A stretch of DNA of 64,000 nucleotides from a bacterium 1XD42-54 (GTDB lineage Bacteria; Bacillota; Clostridia; Lachnospirales; Lachnospiraceae). Location: NCBI GenBank assembly GCA_003612585.1, contig RAZH01000014.1, positions 21,803 to 85,802 of the forward strand. The letters are read 5' to 3'. A program made the position numbers and the translations under genes. The stretch's first letter is position 1; each line of letters begins with the position of its first letter. Shown piece after piece: positions 56,296 to 63,899 of this stretch. Under the pieces are notes generated by a model. It searched no databases and had not been told where the DNA came from. It worked only from the letters and a program-made list of their open reading frames with translations.

Positions 56296-57168
56296 ATGCA
56301 TTCTTATTTAAGAGCAATAGGCTTTAGCAATTTAAAAAAAGAGGCCGAGGCAGAAAATCTTCTGGATGAAATTTATCAGAATTTTGATCGCCGGGAAACG
56401 ATAAAAGAGGAACAGAGCGTTTTTCTGGAGATGGAGAAAGAATTTGCCCCGGATATGGGTATAAAACTTTGTGGAAACCTCGATCAGGATGGTTTCCACA
56501 GACAATATTATTTTCCTTATTTTAAGGGAAATGGTATTACAACAAAGGAAGATGTGACGGTAGAAAAAAAAGTCAGCGGAAACGCATATTCTGGTGTCTG
56601 TGACGATGGACGTATTGGCGTTTCTCTGATCTTTTATCTTCAGAATGCAGCCGTTTATTGTCGTGAGCAGCTTTTGAATGAACTGTTCACCAGAAAGACA
56701 GCAACGACTTTGTCAGGGCTTTCGACAAGCGGAATGGTCCTGCTTCCGGTCTGCAAAAACAGCGATCAGATAGATTCACAGAAGAAAATTTCGGCAAAGC
56801 GCAATCAGCTGCTGAGCGCTGCCAAAAACGGCGATCCTGAGGCAATGGAGAGTCTTACCATTGAGGATATGGATTTGTATTCTATGCTCTCGCGAAGGGT
56901 ATATGAAGAGGACATTTATACTATCGTAGATACCTTTTTTATGCCATATGGAATAGAATGTGATAAATACCAAATCATGGGAAATATTAATTCCTATATG
57001 AAGGTGAGAAATTCTGTTACAAAAGAATATATCTATCAGTTAAATGTAGAATGTAATGATATGAATTTTGATATCTGTATCAATGAAGCGGATCTGACGG
57101 GCGATGTAGAGGTTGGACGTCGTTTCAAAGGGACCATATGGCTGCAGGGAATCATAAATTTTGAATAA
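56296..57168 (+). CDS. DUF3881 family protein
   Basis: This 290-aa protein opens with MHSYLRAIGFSNLKKEAEAE and matches DUF3881, a family largely limited to Lachnospiraceae. It has no membrane segment or recognised catalytic motif. The gene starts 17 bp after serS, so it is likely co-transcribed. The function is unknown; its presence supports the taxonomic placement. Confidence 0.8.
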   Translation: MHSYLRAIGFSNLKKEAEAENLLDEIYQNFDRRETIKEEQSVFLEMEKEFAPDMGIKLCGNLDQDGFHRQYYFPYFKGNGITTKEDVTVEKKVSGNAYSGVCDDGRIGVSLIFYLQNAAVYCREQLLNELFTRKTATTLSGLSTSGMVLLPVCKNSDQIDSQKKISAKRNQLLSAAKNGDPEAMESLTIEDMDLYSMLSRRVYEEDIYTIVDTFFMPYGIECDKYQIMGNINSYMKVRNSVTKEYIYQLNVECNDMNFDICINEADLTGDVEVGRRFKGTIWLQGIINFE

Positions 57169-57195
57169 ACGCCTGCTTGTAATTTCAGAAAAAAT

Positions 57196-57241
57196 ATAGT
57201 ATACTGTACCGTGCGAAGAAAAGCATCTTTCAGTATACTAT
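57196..57241. terminator. hairpin after the serS-DUF3881 operon
   Basis: ATAGTATACTG and CAGTATACTAT pair exactly around a 24-nt loop, 28 bp after the DUF3881 stop, followed by ACTTTTA. It is a likely terminator, though the T run is short. The AGTATACT core is also an 8-bp palindrome in each arm. Confidence 0.55.
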
Positions 57242-57293
57242 ACTTTTAAAAGCTATAAGGTTTGCAAGATATATTTTAACAATATAATAGATA

Positions 57294-57346
57294 AGTTCCC
57301 TTAGTTAAATGGATATAATAAGCGCCTCCTAAGGGCTAGTTGGAGC
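57294..57346 (+). pseudogene. decayed tRNA-Arg(CCU)
   Basis: The 5' half of a tRNA is visible. D-arm-like CTTAGTTAAATGGATATAA is followed by anticodon arm AGCGC-CTCCTAA-GGGCT, with anticodon CCT and one broken stem pair. The T-arm and 3' acceptor strand are absent. An intact tRNA-Arg(CCU) of different sequence starts 52 bp downstream. Confidence 0.5.
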
Positions 57347-57397
57347 AATCGCCTTTTGATATGATAACCAGATAAATTTGAATAGATTTTTGAAAAT

Positions 57398-57474
57398 GTC
57401 CCAGTACCTCAGCAGGATAGAGGGTCCGCCTCCTAAGCGGAACGTCGCAGGTTCGACTCCTGTCTGGGACGCCA
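57398..57474 (+). tRNA. tRNA-Arg(CCU)
   Basis: The cloverleaf is complete: acceptor GTCCCAG/CTGGGAC, D-arm CCTC/GAGG, anticodon stem TCCGC/GCGGA with loop CTCCTAA (anticodon CCT), T-arm GCAGG-TTCGACT-CCTGT, discriminator G and encoded CCA. It reads AGG codons. A terminator follows at 57483. The Tn916-like element begins shortly downstream. Confidence 0.95.
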
Positions 57475-57482
57475 CAAACAAC

Positions 57483-57520
57483 GCTGAAAGCCTTGATTTT
57501 TCTAGGTTTTCAGCTTTTTT
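57483..57520 (+). terminator. terminator after tRNA-Arg
   Basis: GCTGAAAGCCT and AGGTTTTCAGC pair around TGATTTTTCT and are followed by TTTTTT. It ends the tRNA transcript and may mark the host side of the element boundary. Confidence 0.8.
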
Positions 57521-57612
57521 AATTCTGGCGTTTCTATCCTAGCTGAAAAGGGGAGCTATTTTTCTTTATGACTTCAATTCGATACTTTATAAAGACTTTT
57601 TAAGGAAGTAGG

Positions 57613-57677
57613 TTTGCTAACACTTTTTTATTTTTGATGAAAAAATGCTGGATTTTTGAAAATTTGCTAACACTTTT
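57613..57677. repeat. 15-bp direct repeats beside the Tn916-like integrase gene
   Basis: TTTGCTAACACTTTT occurs at 57613-57627 and again at 57663-57677, just downstream of the integrase gene and near the expected element end. Their position suits arm-type binding sites of the integrase; this is inference. Confidence 0.6.
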
Positions 57678-57683
57678 GAAAAA

Positions 57684-59129
57684 TCACTTTTTGAGTGTTT
57701 GCTTTAAAAGCTGTTCTTTCATCTCTGGCGAAAGGGATTTAAGCAGCTCCAACAGTGCCATATCATTGTCCGAAAAACCAGTATCTTGCGGTTGATTGCT
57801 GGTATCTTCATTGAGAGTGGAATAAAATTCTTTGTCCATTTTCTGTGCGTTGAAACGTCTGTCCTCGTCAATGATTTTAGAATAAACATCTGTAACCATT
57901 TCTGCCTCTGCGTGACCTGTATCACCCTGTACGGATTTTACATCACCGTTTGTCATTTTCAGTTTGTAGCCTGTACTCAAATGACGTAAGCTGTGGAATA
58001 CCACAATTTCATAGTCGTTTTCTTCACAGAGCTTTTGAAACCTATCTCTGACAATGCGACTTTCTACGGGATTTCCGTTTTCTAAGGCAATGACAAGGTT
58101 ATAATCGTTATATGCACTACCGAGAAATTCTTTCAATTCCTGCTGGTCTTTTTTGTACTGTACCAGTAGCTGTGCAACGGTTCTAGGTAGCCAGACGGTT
58201 CTGTTACTTGTTTCTGTTTTTGGTGTTTTCAAAACAAGTCTTGTCGTACAATGAGGTTTCTGTGTAGGAAAGATTTTAATAATGTCTTTCTCTTTCAATT
58301 TCTGCATAGCCGCAGCATTTACTCTTGAAAGCTCCTTATTGATGATTACCCTTGCATTATCCGTAGCAATGGATTCTTCATCAATAATCACATCTTCCCA
58401 TGTAAGACCCGTAATTTCACCAATACGCATTGAACAGGAAAAAGCTAAGTGCATACAGATGGAAAGTAAATCATCTTCCGCAGCCTGTACCGCTTGACGG
58501 AATGTCTGTATACTCCATACTTTACGTCTGACTTTTGGAACTTTTGGTAAAGTCGCCAATGACGCAGGATTTCTCTTGCTTGTGTCTATGTACTCCCAAC
58601 GGATAGCTTGATTCAAGGCGCAGCGGATAATATCATGTATCTTTTTGATGTTCGCAGGCTGCACACAACGACCAGTTGCTTTTCTGTTTGAACGTGGTAC
58701 TTCTGGTACGCTCAACAAATCATTGTAGTATTTTGATAAGCCTTTTGTTGTAATCTCATTGAGTTTCCAATCACCAATAATCGGATTGATATAATTCTCA
58801 ATACTGCTTACCTTACTGCTGAATGTGCTAGGCGACCACTTAGATGTACCGTAGAGATTGACGAAAATTTTTAGGAAGTCACGCAATGTAATTTCCTCGT
58901 CAGCAACTTCCAGCTCTTTTTTTGAATCCTCAATCTGGCGTGCAAATTGTTCCTCTAAAGGAACTAACACATAACCATATTTTTCTTGATAGTATTCTAC
59001 AAAGGCTTTTCGCTGCTTTGCCTCTTTTCTTGTTTCCAGCGTGTCCCATTTTTGCTTTCTCTTACCTGTATTGTCTAAGTACCAGTAAATAACGGAAAAA
59101 GTTGATTTTCTTTGTTTGATTGTAGCCAT
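57684..59129 (-). CDS. int: tyrosine integrase of a Tn916-like element
   Basis: This 481-aa integrase has an N-terminal arm-binding beta domain (TFSVIYWYLDNTGKRKQKWDTLETRKEAKQ in parts), a core-binding domain (about 80-200) and a catalytic domain with R235 (CSMRIGEITGL), H379 and R382 (FHSLRHLSTGYK), H406 (GDTGH) and Y416 (DVYSKI). It is longer than Tn916 Int (about 405 aa) and belongs to a different subfamily from the two dnd-island integrases. The excisionase gene lies 18 bp upstream. Confidence 0.93.
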   Translation of the reverse strand: MATIKQRKSTFSVIYWYLDNTGKRKQKWDTLETRKEAKQRKAFVEYYQEKYGYVLVPLEEQFARQIEDSKKELEVADEEITLRDFLKIFVNLYGTSKWSPSTFSSKVSSIENYINPIIGDWKLNEITTKGLSKYYNDLLSVPEVPRSNRKATGRCVQPANIKKIHDIIRCALNQAIRWEYIDTSKRNPASLATLPKVPKVRRKVWSIQTFRQAVQAAEDDLLSICMHLAFSCSMRIGEITGLTWEDVIIDEESIATDNARVIINKELSRVNAAAMQKLKEKDIIKIFPTQKPHCTTRLVLKTPKTETSNRTVWLPRTVAQLLVQYKKDQQELKEFLGSAYNDYNLVIALENGNPVESRIVRDRFQKLCEENDYEIVVFHSLRHLSTGYKLKMTNGDVKSVQGDTGHAEAEMVTDVYSKIIDEDRRFNAQKMDKEFYSTLNEDTSNQPQDTGFSDNDMALLELLKSLSPEMKEQLLKQTLKK

Positions 59130-59147
59130 AATTTCTCTCCTTAATAG

Positions 59148-59345
59148 TCAAATTTGATTCAACCATTTATCGAAAGAAATTTTTGATACTCGTATGACTT
59201 TACCAACACGAACATAATGAAACTGACCGCTTTTCACCAATGAATAAGCTGCTTTCTTACTAATATTCAGTTGTTCAGCAATTTCCTCCACTGTATAAGT
59301 CTTTTTTTCCTTTTTTAGAGGGTGTGCATTTTGTGTATCACTTAT
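59148..59345 (-). CDS. xis: excisionase (Xis-like HTH protein)
   Basis: A 65-aa protein starting at GTG 59345, chosen because AAAGGAGT lies upstream and because the length then equals that of Tn916 Xis (about 66 aa); the frame extends to 59420. It is a winged-helix excisionase type: TYTVEEIAEQLNISKKAAYSLVKSG, then FHYVRVGKVIRVSKISFDKWL. It bends DNA to direct excision by the integrase encoded next to it. Confidence 0.85.
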   Translation of the reverse strand: MSDTQNAHPLKKEKKTYTVEEIAEQLNISKKAAYSLVKSGQFHYVRVGKVIRVSKISFDKWLNQI

Positions 59346-59811
59346 CACTAAAAAGACTCCTTTCTTTGTGACAGCAACAAAACACACTCGCTTAATGAAA
59401 TCATTATAGCATAACTTCATAAAAAGCGAACATACATTTTGCTGCTGAAAATATCTTTTTTTCTAACAATCAAATAGCTCTGGAAAAGCTCACTGGACTT
59501 TCACCATTCCCATTCTGATGGGTGAACCGTGTCATACGGGTGTATCATTATACAGATATACAGGTCATGGCAGGGCGACCATTCCAAAAGTCGCTCACGG
59601 ATCATTGCATGAATCGCTCACTTTGTTTTGAAAGGTCATGGCGTACAATATCCGTCGGCTCGCTGCATATCAAACGTATCTGATTGTTTATTCAGTTTTC
59701 AAAGACCACTCGACTGTGTTTGCCAGTCTATGAAAATCTACTATCCGATAATAAACTTTCATAGAATGACAAGCAGAGGGAAAGAGAGAAAAGCTCTGCC
59801 CGTCAGAATTG
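59346..59811. other. non-coding gap between xis and ORF8 gene
   Basis: About 470 bp without a convincing gene. It contains scattered short repeats around GCTCAC and CGACC (59560-59620) but no clear terminator or promoter. In Tn916 the matching stretch also holds no well characterised gene. I see nothing further in it. Confidence 0.5.
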
Positions 59812-60048
59812 TTAAACTACAATAATTTCAAAGTTTGCAATCATGTCCATAACAGCAGCCTGTATTCTGCCTTTTAGTTCAGAATCGACTACCATATAGA
59901 CATTACCGTACTCGTCGTACAACTTGCGTAGGCTCAACTTTGATATGTAACCGTCATAGAAATTCAAGATTTCCTGTATTGCGGTTTCATCACCATTGGT
60001 AGCTGCCACAATCACAGCAAACGGTATACGTTTTGTGTTGTTCTCCAC
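59812..60048 (-). CDS. Tn916 ORF8-like helix-turn-helix protein
   Basis: This 78-aa protein matches the Tn916 ORF8 type: IPFAVIVAATNGDETAIQEILNFYDGYISKLSLR, then YMVVDSELKGRIQAAVMDMI. It has an HTH-16 pattern resembling an RNA-polymerase sigma region. It lies 2 bp after the ORF7 gene. In Tn916, ORF7 and ORF8 raise transcription of the integration and transfer genes. Confidence 0.85.
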   Translation of the reverse strand: MENNTKRIPFAVIVAATNGDETAIQEILNFYDGYISKLSLRKLYDEYGNVYMVVDSELKGRIQAAVMDMIANFEIIVV

Positions 60049-60050
60049 AC

Positions 60051-60467
60051 TTATTCCTCCTCCATCATTTTTCGTATTTCTTCCAGAGTGCTTGTCCTAT
60101 GACGGTAAACAGTGGAGCGAACCACGTTCATAAGCTCTCCGATTTCTGCGTCAGACATATCCATAAAGTATGACAACAAAATGATATTGCGCTTTCTCTC
60201 TGGTAAACATTTAAGAGCTTTGCTTAACTGGTCGTCAGATACTTGTACTTCCATGCCAAGAACATTGAATACGGTATAATCGCAGGAATAATTATCGTAA
60301 ACGCCAGCTTTATTCAATTCCAAATCTGATACATCAGAGAATGGAATTTCATGCTGCAAACGTCTTGAAATACTGCGCTTATACTTCATTGCTGCTCTCT
60401 TGATGACTTTTTTCGTAAGGCAATCAAACTGTGCTTGAATAGCCTGCTCGAAAGAAGATGACTTCAT
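60051..60467 (-). CDS. Tn916 ORF7-like sigma-70-type regulator
   Basis: This 138-aa sigma-like protein has a region-4 HTH: LPERKRNIILLSYFMDMSDAEIGELMNVVRSTVYRHRTSTLEEIR. The ATG at 60467 has a near-perfect AAAGGAGGTGAAAAT upstream; the frame extends to 60611. It is the ORF7 counterpart, a positive regulator of transfer. Its gene is divergent from the ORF9 repressor gene, as in Tn916. Confidence 0.88.
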   Translation of the reverse strand: MKSSSFEQAIQAQFDCLTKKVIKRAAMKYKRSISRRLQHEIPFSDVSDLELNKAGVYDNYSCDYTVFNVLGMEVQVSDDQLSKALKCLPERKRNIILLSYFMDMSDAEIGELMNVVRSTVYRHRTSTLEEIRKMMEEE

Positions 60468-60604
60468 ATTTTCACCTCCTTTCTGCGTGAGAGTGAGTGA
60501 GGGTTGTTTTCCCTCTATCCCTCTTTCCGCACAGTAGCTACCCACGCAGCAGCTATTTGTTGCGCTTTCAGAAAAGAATTTGAAAAATATTTTTAAACAG
60601 CAAA

Positions 60605-60644
60605 AAAGCACAAGAGTATGATGGAAATACTGTTCTTGTGCTTT
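60605..60644. repeat. hairpin upstream of the ORF7 gene
   Basis: AAAGCACAAGA and TCTTGTGCTTT pair exactly around an 18-nt loop. It lies in the leader between the ORF7 and ORF9 genes and may be an attenuator for one of them. Next to it, CGGCTACCTCCTAGAGCCG at about 60771 is a second short hairpin. Confidence 0.55.
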
Positions 60645-60844
60645 GAAAATTATTCCTGTTATATGATGTAAAAAACCATATTCAAAAGTAGACTGTACCG
60701 TTGTATAAGCTAAGATTTTTTTGACAGTAACGGATAAATCGAAGAATATCGTCTACATAGTATTTTCAATGCGGCTACCTCCTAGAGCCGCTAAACCAAA
60801 ACCAATATGCTGTTTTCTGCTGGGAAAAGAAAAAAGCGGCTTTT

Positions 60845-60912
60845 AACCGCTATCTAAATAGAAATGAATTATTTGCACGCAAAAATGGTACTGCCGATAG
60901 CGGTTTTTTTTA
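60845..60912 (+). terminator. long-loop terminator ahead of the ORF9 gene
   Basis: AACCGCTATC pairs with GATAGCGGTT across a 41-nt loop and is followed by a T run on the plus strand. It would stop plus-strand transcripts before the ORF9 promoter or act as an attenuator. Confidence 0.6.
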
Positions 60913-61038
60913 TTTGCCGCTAGGCAGCACTTTTTTGACTTTGATACGCATAATAGGAACTGATAAACCGTATAACACGTTTTTCTGTACCTGTTAGAAA
61001 GTCAATAGGAACAGTAAAATGTGGTGAGGTGATTACAT

Positions 61039-61395
61039 ATGCGTAAAAAAGAAGATAAATACGATTTTAGAGCTTTTGGTCTTGCCATCAAAAAAGCCCG
61101 TATGAAAAAAGGTTTGACCCGTGAACAGGTGGGAGCAATGATTGAGATTGACCCTCGTTACCTAACAAATATCGAGAATAAGGGGCAGCACCCAAGTTTA
61201 CAGGTGTTCTATGACCTTGTTTCATTACCGGAAGTTTCCGTTGATGAATTTTTCCTGCTTGTGTCTGATCTGGTGAAAAGCACCAGAAGACGACAGTTGG
61301 AAAAGCAGCTTGACAACTTATCTGATAAAGATTTAATCATCATGGAAAGCGTTGCTGACGGAATCATTAAGTCTAAGGAAGTGGAGGACGAGTAA
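61039..61395 (+). CDS. Tn916 ORF9-like XRE repressor
   Basis: This 118-aa protein has an N-terminal Cro/CI HTH ([43 protein letters not shown] in parts) and a helical C-terminus. Length and place match Tn916 ORF9, which represses the divergent ORF7/ORF8 genes. AGGTGATTACAT precedes the ATG. Its stop lies inside the following terminator hairpin. Confidence 0.9.
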   Translation: MRKKEDKYDFRAFGLAIKKARMKKGLTREQVGAMIEIDPRYLTNIENKGQHPSLQVFYDLVSLPEVSVDEFFLLVSDLVKSTRRRQLEKQLDNLSDKDLIIMESVADGIIKSKEVEDE

Positions 61396-61408
61396 TCCTC
61401 CGCTTTTT
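61381..61408 (+). terminator. terminator of the ORF9 gene
   Basis: GTGGAGGA pairs with TCCTCCGC and is followed by TTTTTATTT. It overlaps the last codons of the gene. Confidence 0.85.
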
Positions 61409-61425
61409 ATTTATCAAATAAAATA

Positions 61426-61469
61426 AGCCGATAACCCAAGAATATTTATCACTCTCGGTGTTATCGGCT
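61426..61469 (-). terminator. terminator of the KTR-protein gene
   Basis: AGCCGATAAC pairs exactly with GTTATCGGCT. On the minus strand it is followed by TATTTTATTT. One arm contains the stop codon of the KTR gene. Confidence 0.75.
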
Positions 61470-61646
61470 CTGCGTCTTAGCGTCTGGCTCTATAATGGTT
61501 ATTTGCAGTCTTTTTACATTGATGATACTTTCCTGTTTGCATTTAGGGCAGAATAAAGGGAAGTTTATCAATTCTGTATCTGGTCTTACTTTTGTTCGTG
61601 TCTTATTTTTGCAAATAGGACACATTACCCAAGTTTTTTTATCCAT
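61461..61646 (-). CDS. cysteine-rich KTR zinc-ribbon protein
   Basis: This 61-aa protein has two CPxC pairs (MCPICKNKTRTKVRPDTELI, FCPKCKQ) that can bind zinc, with the KTR motif between them. Proteins of this kind are a common small neighbour of the resistance gene in Tn916 relatives. It probably binds nucleic acid. Its biological function is not known. Confidence 0.85.
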   Translation of the reverse strand: MDKKTWVMCPICKNKTRTKVRPDTELINFPLFCPKCKQESIINVKRLQITIIEPDAKTQSR

Positions 61647-61664
61647 TTAATAAATTCACCTGCC

Positions 61665-62198
61665 TTATAATATCGGAATACAAAATTCGCATAAATGATT
61701 AGCAACTTTATTATAGACATAGCGTTCAATAATTGGTCGCTTATCGTCCACTGATAAATCTGCGGTAAGGTTTTGGATATTTTTCCAAAATTGCAACACA
61801 TCTTGTTTAGTATGACTGACCTCAAATATCGCATATTTCCCATCATCAATTTTGCGAGTAGCTAGGTTTATATCCGATTTTTTATCTATGACAAGTCCTA
61901 CATCATATCTTAGTCTATTAGTAGGTGTAAGGGCAGGATTATCTAATGCAATCCCTAAAATAGTGGTTTCTTCTGTAAACAATTTGTTCTTTCTCAAAAA
62001 CTCTTTAAAATCTTCCATTAACCTTTCATTTTGTTTGCCATATTCACCTGTATTACGCATATAAGCGATTGTAATATCTTTAAATTCTTCTATTTTCAAA
62101 TCATTACCTCCAAAAATAAAATTGTTGATGTCGACTTCAACACGTAAATAGTAAGGGCAATTAAAATGATTTTCAACAACTTTTTTAAAATGATACAT
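61665..62198 (-). CDS. GyrI-like / AraC effector-binding domain protein
   Basis: This 177-aa protein fits the GyrI-like small-molecule-binding fold: DITIAYMRNTGEYGKQNERLMEDFKEFL, ETTILGIALDNPALTPTNRLRYDVGLVID, then GKYAIFEVSHTKQDVLQFWKNI. There is no DNA-binding HTH, so it is a stand-alone binding domain. AGGAAGAATT precedes the ATG. Such proteins bind or hydrolyse drugs and are found as resistance-associated cargo. The ligand is not known. Confidence 0.75.
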   Translation of the reverse strand: MYHFKKVVENHFNCPYYLRVEVDINNFIFGGNDLKIEEFKDITIAYMRNTGEYGKQNERLMEDFKEFLRKNKLFTEETTILGIALDNPALTPTNRLRYDVGLVIDKKSDINLATRKIDDGKYAIFEVSHTKQDVLQFWKNIQNLTADLSVDDKRPIIERYVYNKVANHLCEFCIPIL

Positions 62199-62369
62199 AA
62201 TTCTTCCTGTCGTTGATCTGGCAAGTATACCAGAACACGACGGGAGAAAATTACCATCTAAATAATTTTATTGCAATTTCAAAACAAACTATTGAAATGG
62301 TAATCATCAAAATGATGGGAAACATTAGATTTTCAACTAATCCAGTAGAAATTATACAAAATAAGAGAT

Positions 62370-63062
62370 TCAAATACTTCCCTCTATCCAATCAGTTACA
62401 ATTTTTCTATCAGAATCACTCATAAATGAATGTTCACTTTCTTTTGATATGTATAATTGGCAATTAAATTTCATTGAAAAATGACGAACAATTTCTATTG
62501 ATTGCAATATATCTTTGCTGCCATACATAATAGCTGTTGGTATATCCCAGTGTTGAACAGGATTCTCTTTTACATATTGGTAGTATTTCCATGATAAAGT
62601 TTCAATCGGTGTTTCGATTTTTTGTCTTTCCTTTAATTCATTCTCGCTTACATCAAACCATGAAAACATATTATGTATTAAATAATCCATATCTAGTATC
62701 GGCGAAAGAAAAAGACATTTTTCAATATTTCTGTTCTTATAAGCGTACAGACTGAAATATGCGCCTATGCTGCAAGCATATAAATAAATTTTATCCCAGT
62801 TACGTTGAACATATTTCCAGATACATTCTAAGTCATGTATTCCATTCCATATATTACATTCAATATCTTTATTTTTTCTCTCACCATGAGATGGTAAATC
62901 AAAACTAATAGTTTGATAACCTTTTCTTTCAGCAATATTGGCAAAAAAAAGAGCTTCTTCTTTGTTCCCGTTTTTTCCGTGAACATAAATATATATTTTT
63001 TCTGATTCCTTGCCCCAAACGACAGTTGGTATAGAATCAATCAAAATTAAATTTCTTTCCAT
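62370..63062 (-). CDS. alpha/beta hydrolase
   Basis: This 230-aa hydrolase starts at 63062 (AAGGAGGTGCTAT upstream; the frame opens at 63089). Motifs are IYVHGKNGNKEEAL (oxyanion region), SFDLPSHGERK, the nucleophile elbow ACSIGAYFSLYA with serine in C-S-I-G, MYGSKDI as acid region and KESEHSF as histidine region. It is likely a small esterase in the element's cargo, possibly acting on the same class of compounds as the acetyltransferase. That link is inferred only. Confidence 0.8.
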   Translation of the reverse strand: MERNLILIDSIPTVVWGKESEKIYIYVHGKNGNKEEALFFANIAERKGYQTISFDLPSHGERKNKDIECNIWNGIHDLECIWKYVQRNWDKIYLYACSIGAYFSLYAYKNRNIEKCLFLSPILDMDYLIHNMFSWFDVSENELKERQKIETPIETLSWKYYQYVKENPVQHWDIPTAIMYGSKDILQSIEIVRHFSMKFNCQLYISKESEHSFMSDSDRKIVTDWIEGSI

Positions 63063-63181
63063 ATAGCACCTCCTTGAAAATAGTATCATTGCAAAGTAAG
63101 CACTACAATATAATGTTATTTACAGACTTATTTTTTACATAAAAGAGAAGAGGTCGCACAGTGGCAAACCTCTTCTTGAAA

Positions 63182-63442
63182 TTACTTATATATTATCTTT
63201 TTGATTGAATGAATGGATAAGAAATAGCTTTTTGATAATTCTTCAAGGCTTTTTCCGTGTTTATAATCCATTCTGATTTTTTTATTTCTTTTTTCAATCT
63301 CACGCTTATATCCACTCAATTCTCCCCAACCTTTTTTATTCTCATTCTTAGATGGTATATAAATATAACCACCTTGAATGTAATTTTGCAATTCTTCAAT
63401 CAGAGAGATAGGAAGTATTGAGTTTGCTTTTATATATTTCAT
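63182..63442 (-). CDS. CD3324-like small DNA-binding protein
   Basis: This 86-aa protein fits the CD3324/Mor-activator-like family: MKYIKANSILPISLIEELQ, QGGYIYIPSKNE, then an HTH of HGKSLEELSKSYFLSIHSIKKIIYK. Such proteins are common in Clostridia and may control a neighbouring gene. It lies between the hydrolase and the acetyltransferase remnant. Confidence 0.75.
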   Translation of the reverse strand: MKYIKANSILPISLIEELQNYIQGGYIYIPSKNENKKGWGELSGYKREIEKRNKKIRMDYKHGKSLEELSKSYFLSIHSIKKIIYK

Positions 63443-63499
63443 GCAGGCTCACTCCTTTAACATCTTATTGTTAAAAGCAAAGCCAGCATTTACGCTTTC

Positions 63500-63547
63500 T
63501 TACTCCATGCAAATTGCGTATGTATTTACTGACTTTGCATGGAGTAA
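63500..63547. promoter_or_regulatory. long hairpin between CD3324-like gene and acetyltransferase remnant
   Basis: TTACTCCATGCAAA pairs exactly with TTTGCATGGAGTAA around a 20-nt loop. It lies 65 bp beyond the acetyltransferase stop on the minus strand and upstream of the CD3324-like gene. It may be a terminator for the first or a leader structure for the second; there is no clear T run on the minus side. Confidence 0.55.
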
Positions 63548-63611
63548 AACATCATTTTTTCGTTTCTTGTTTTGACACATTATATCACCACCTTAATTTC
63601 TAGCACATTTG

Positions 63612-63899
63612 TTATTGTAATTCGTCAATTTTTCCTGCCTGTATAGCCTTTATATTTTCAGAGATTTTTTCTTTCGACCAGTTCCACCATTGAATACTTA
63701 ATAAGGATGAAATAGTTTCGTCAGAAAAGCGTTTTTTAATCGGTTTTGCAGGAACACCACCTACAATAGTATATGGTGGTACGTCTTTGGTAACAACAGC
63801 ACGTGCGCCGATAATTGCTCCATCACCGATACTTACACCTGCTAATATAACAGCCTCATATCCAATCCATACATCATTACCAATAATAATGTGATATTG
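63612..63899 (-). pseudogene. CatB/Vat-type xenobiotic O-acetyltransferase, truncated by insertion
   Basis: The C-terminal 92 residues of a hexapeptide-repeat acetyltransferase are present: [19 protein letters not shown], then [28 protein letters not shown] and the WWNW motif. The CatB/Vat family inactivates chloramphenicol or streptogramin A. The sequence is broken in the left-handed helix domain at about 63891-63899, where foreign DNA begins. The N-terminal part, including the catalytic histidine, is absent from this window. Which drug the intact enzyme acted on cannot be settled from this piece. Confidence 0.75.
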
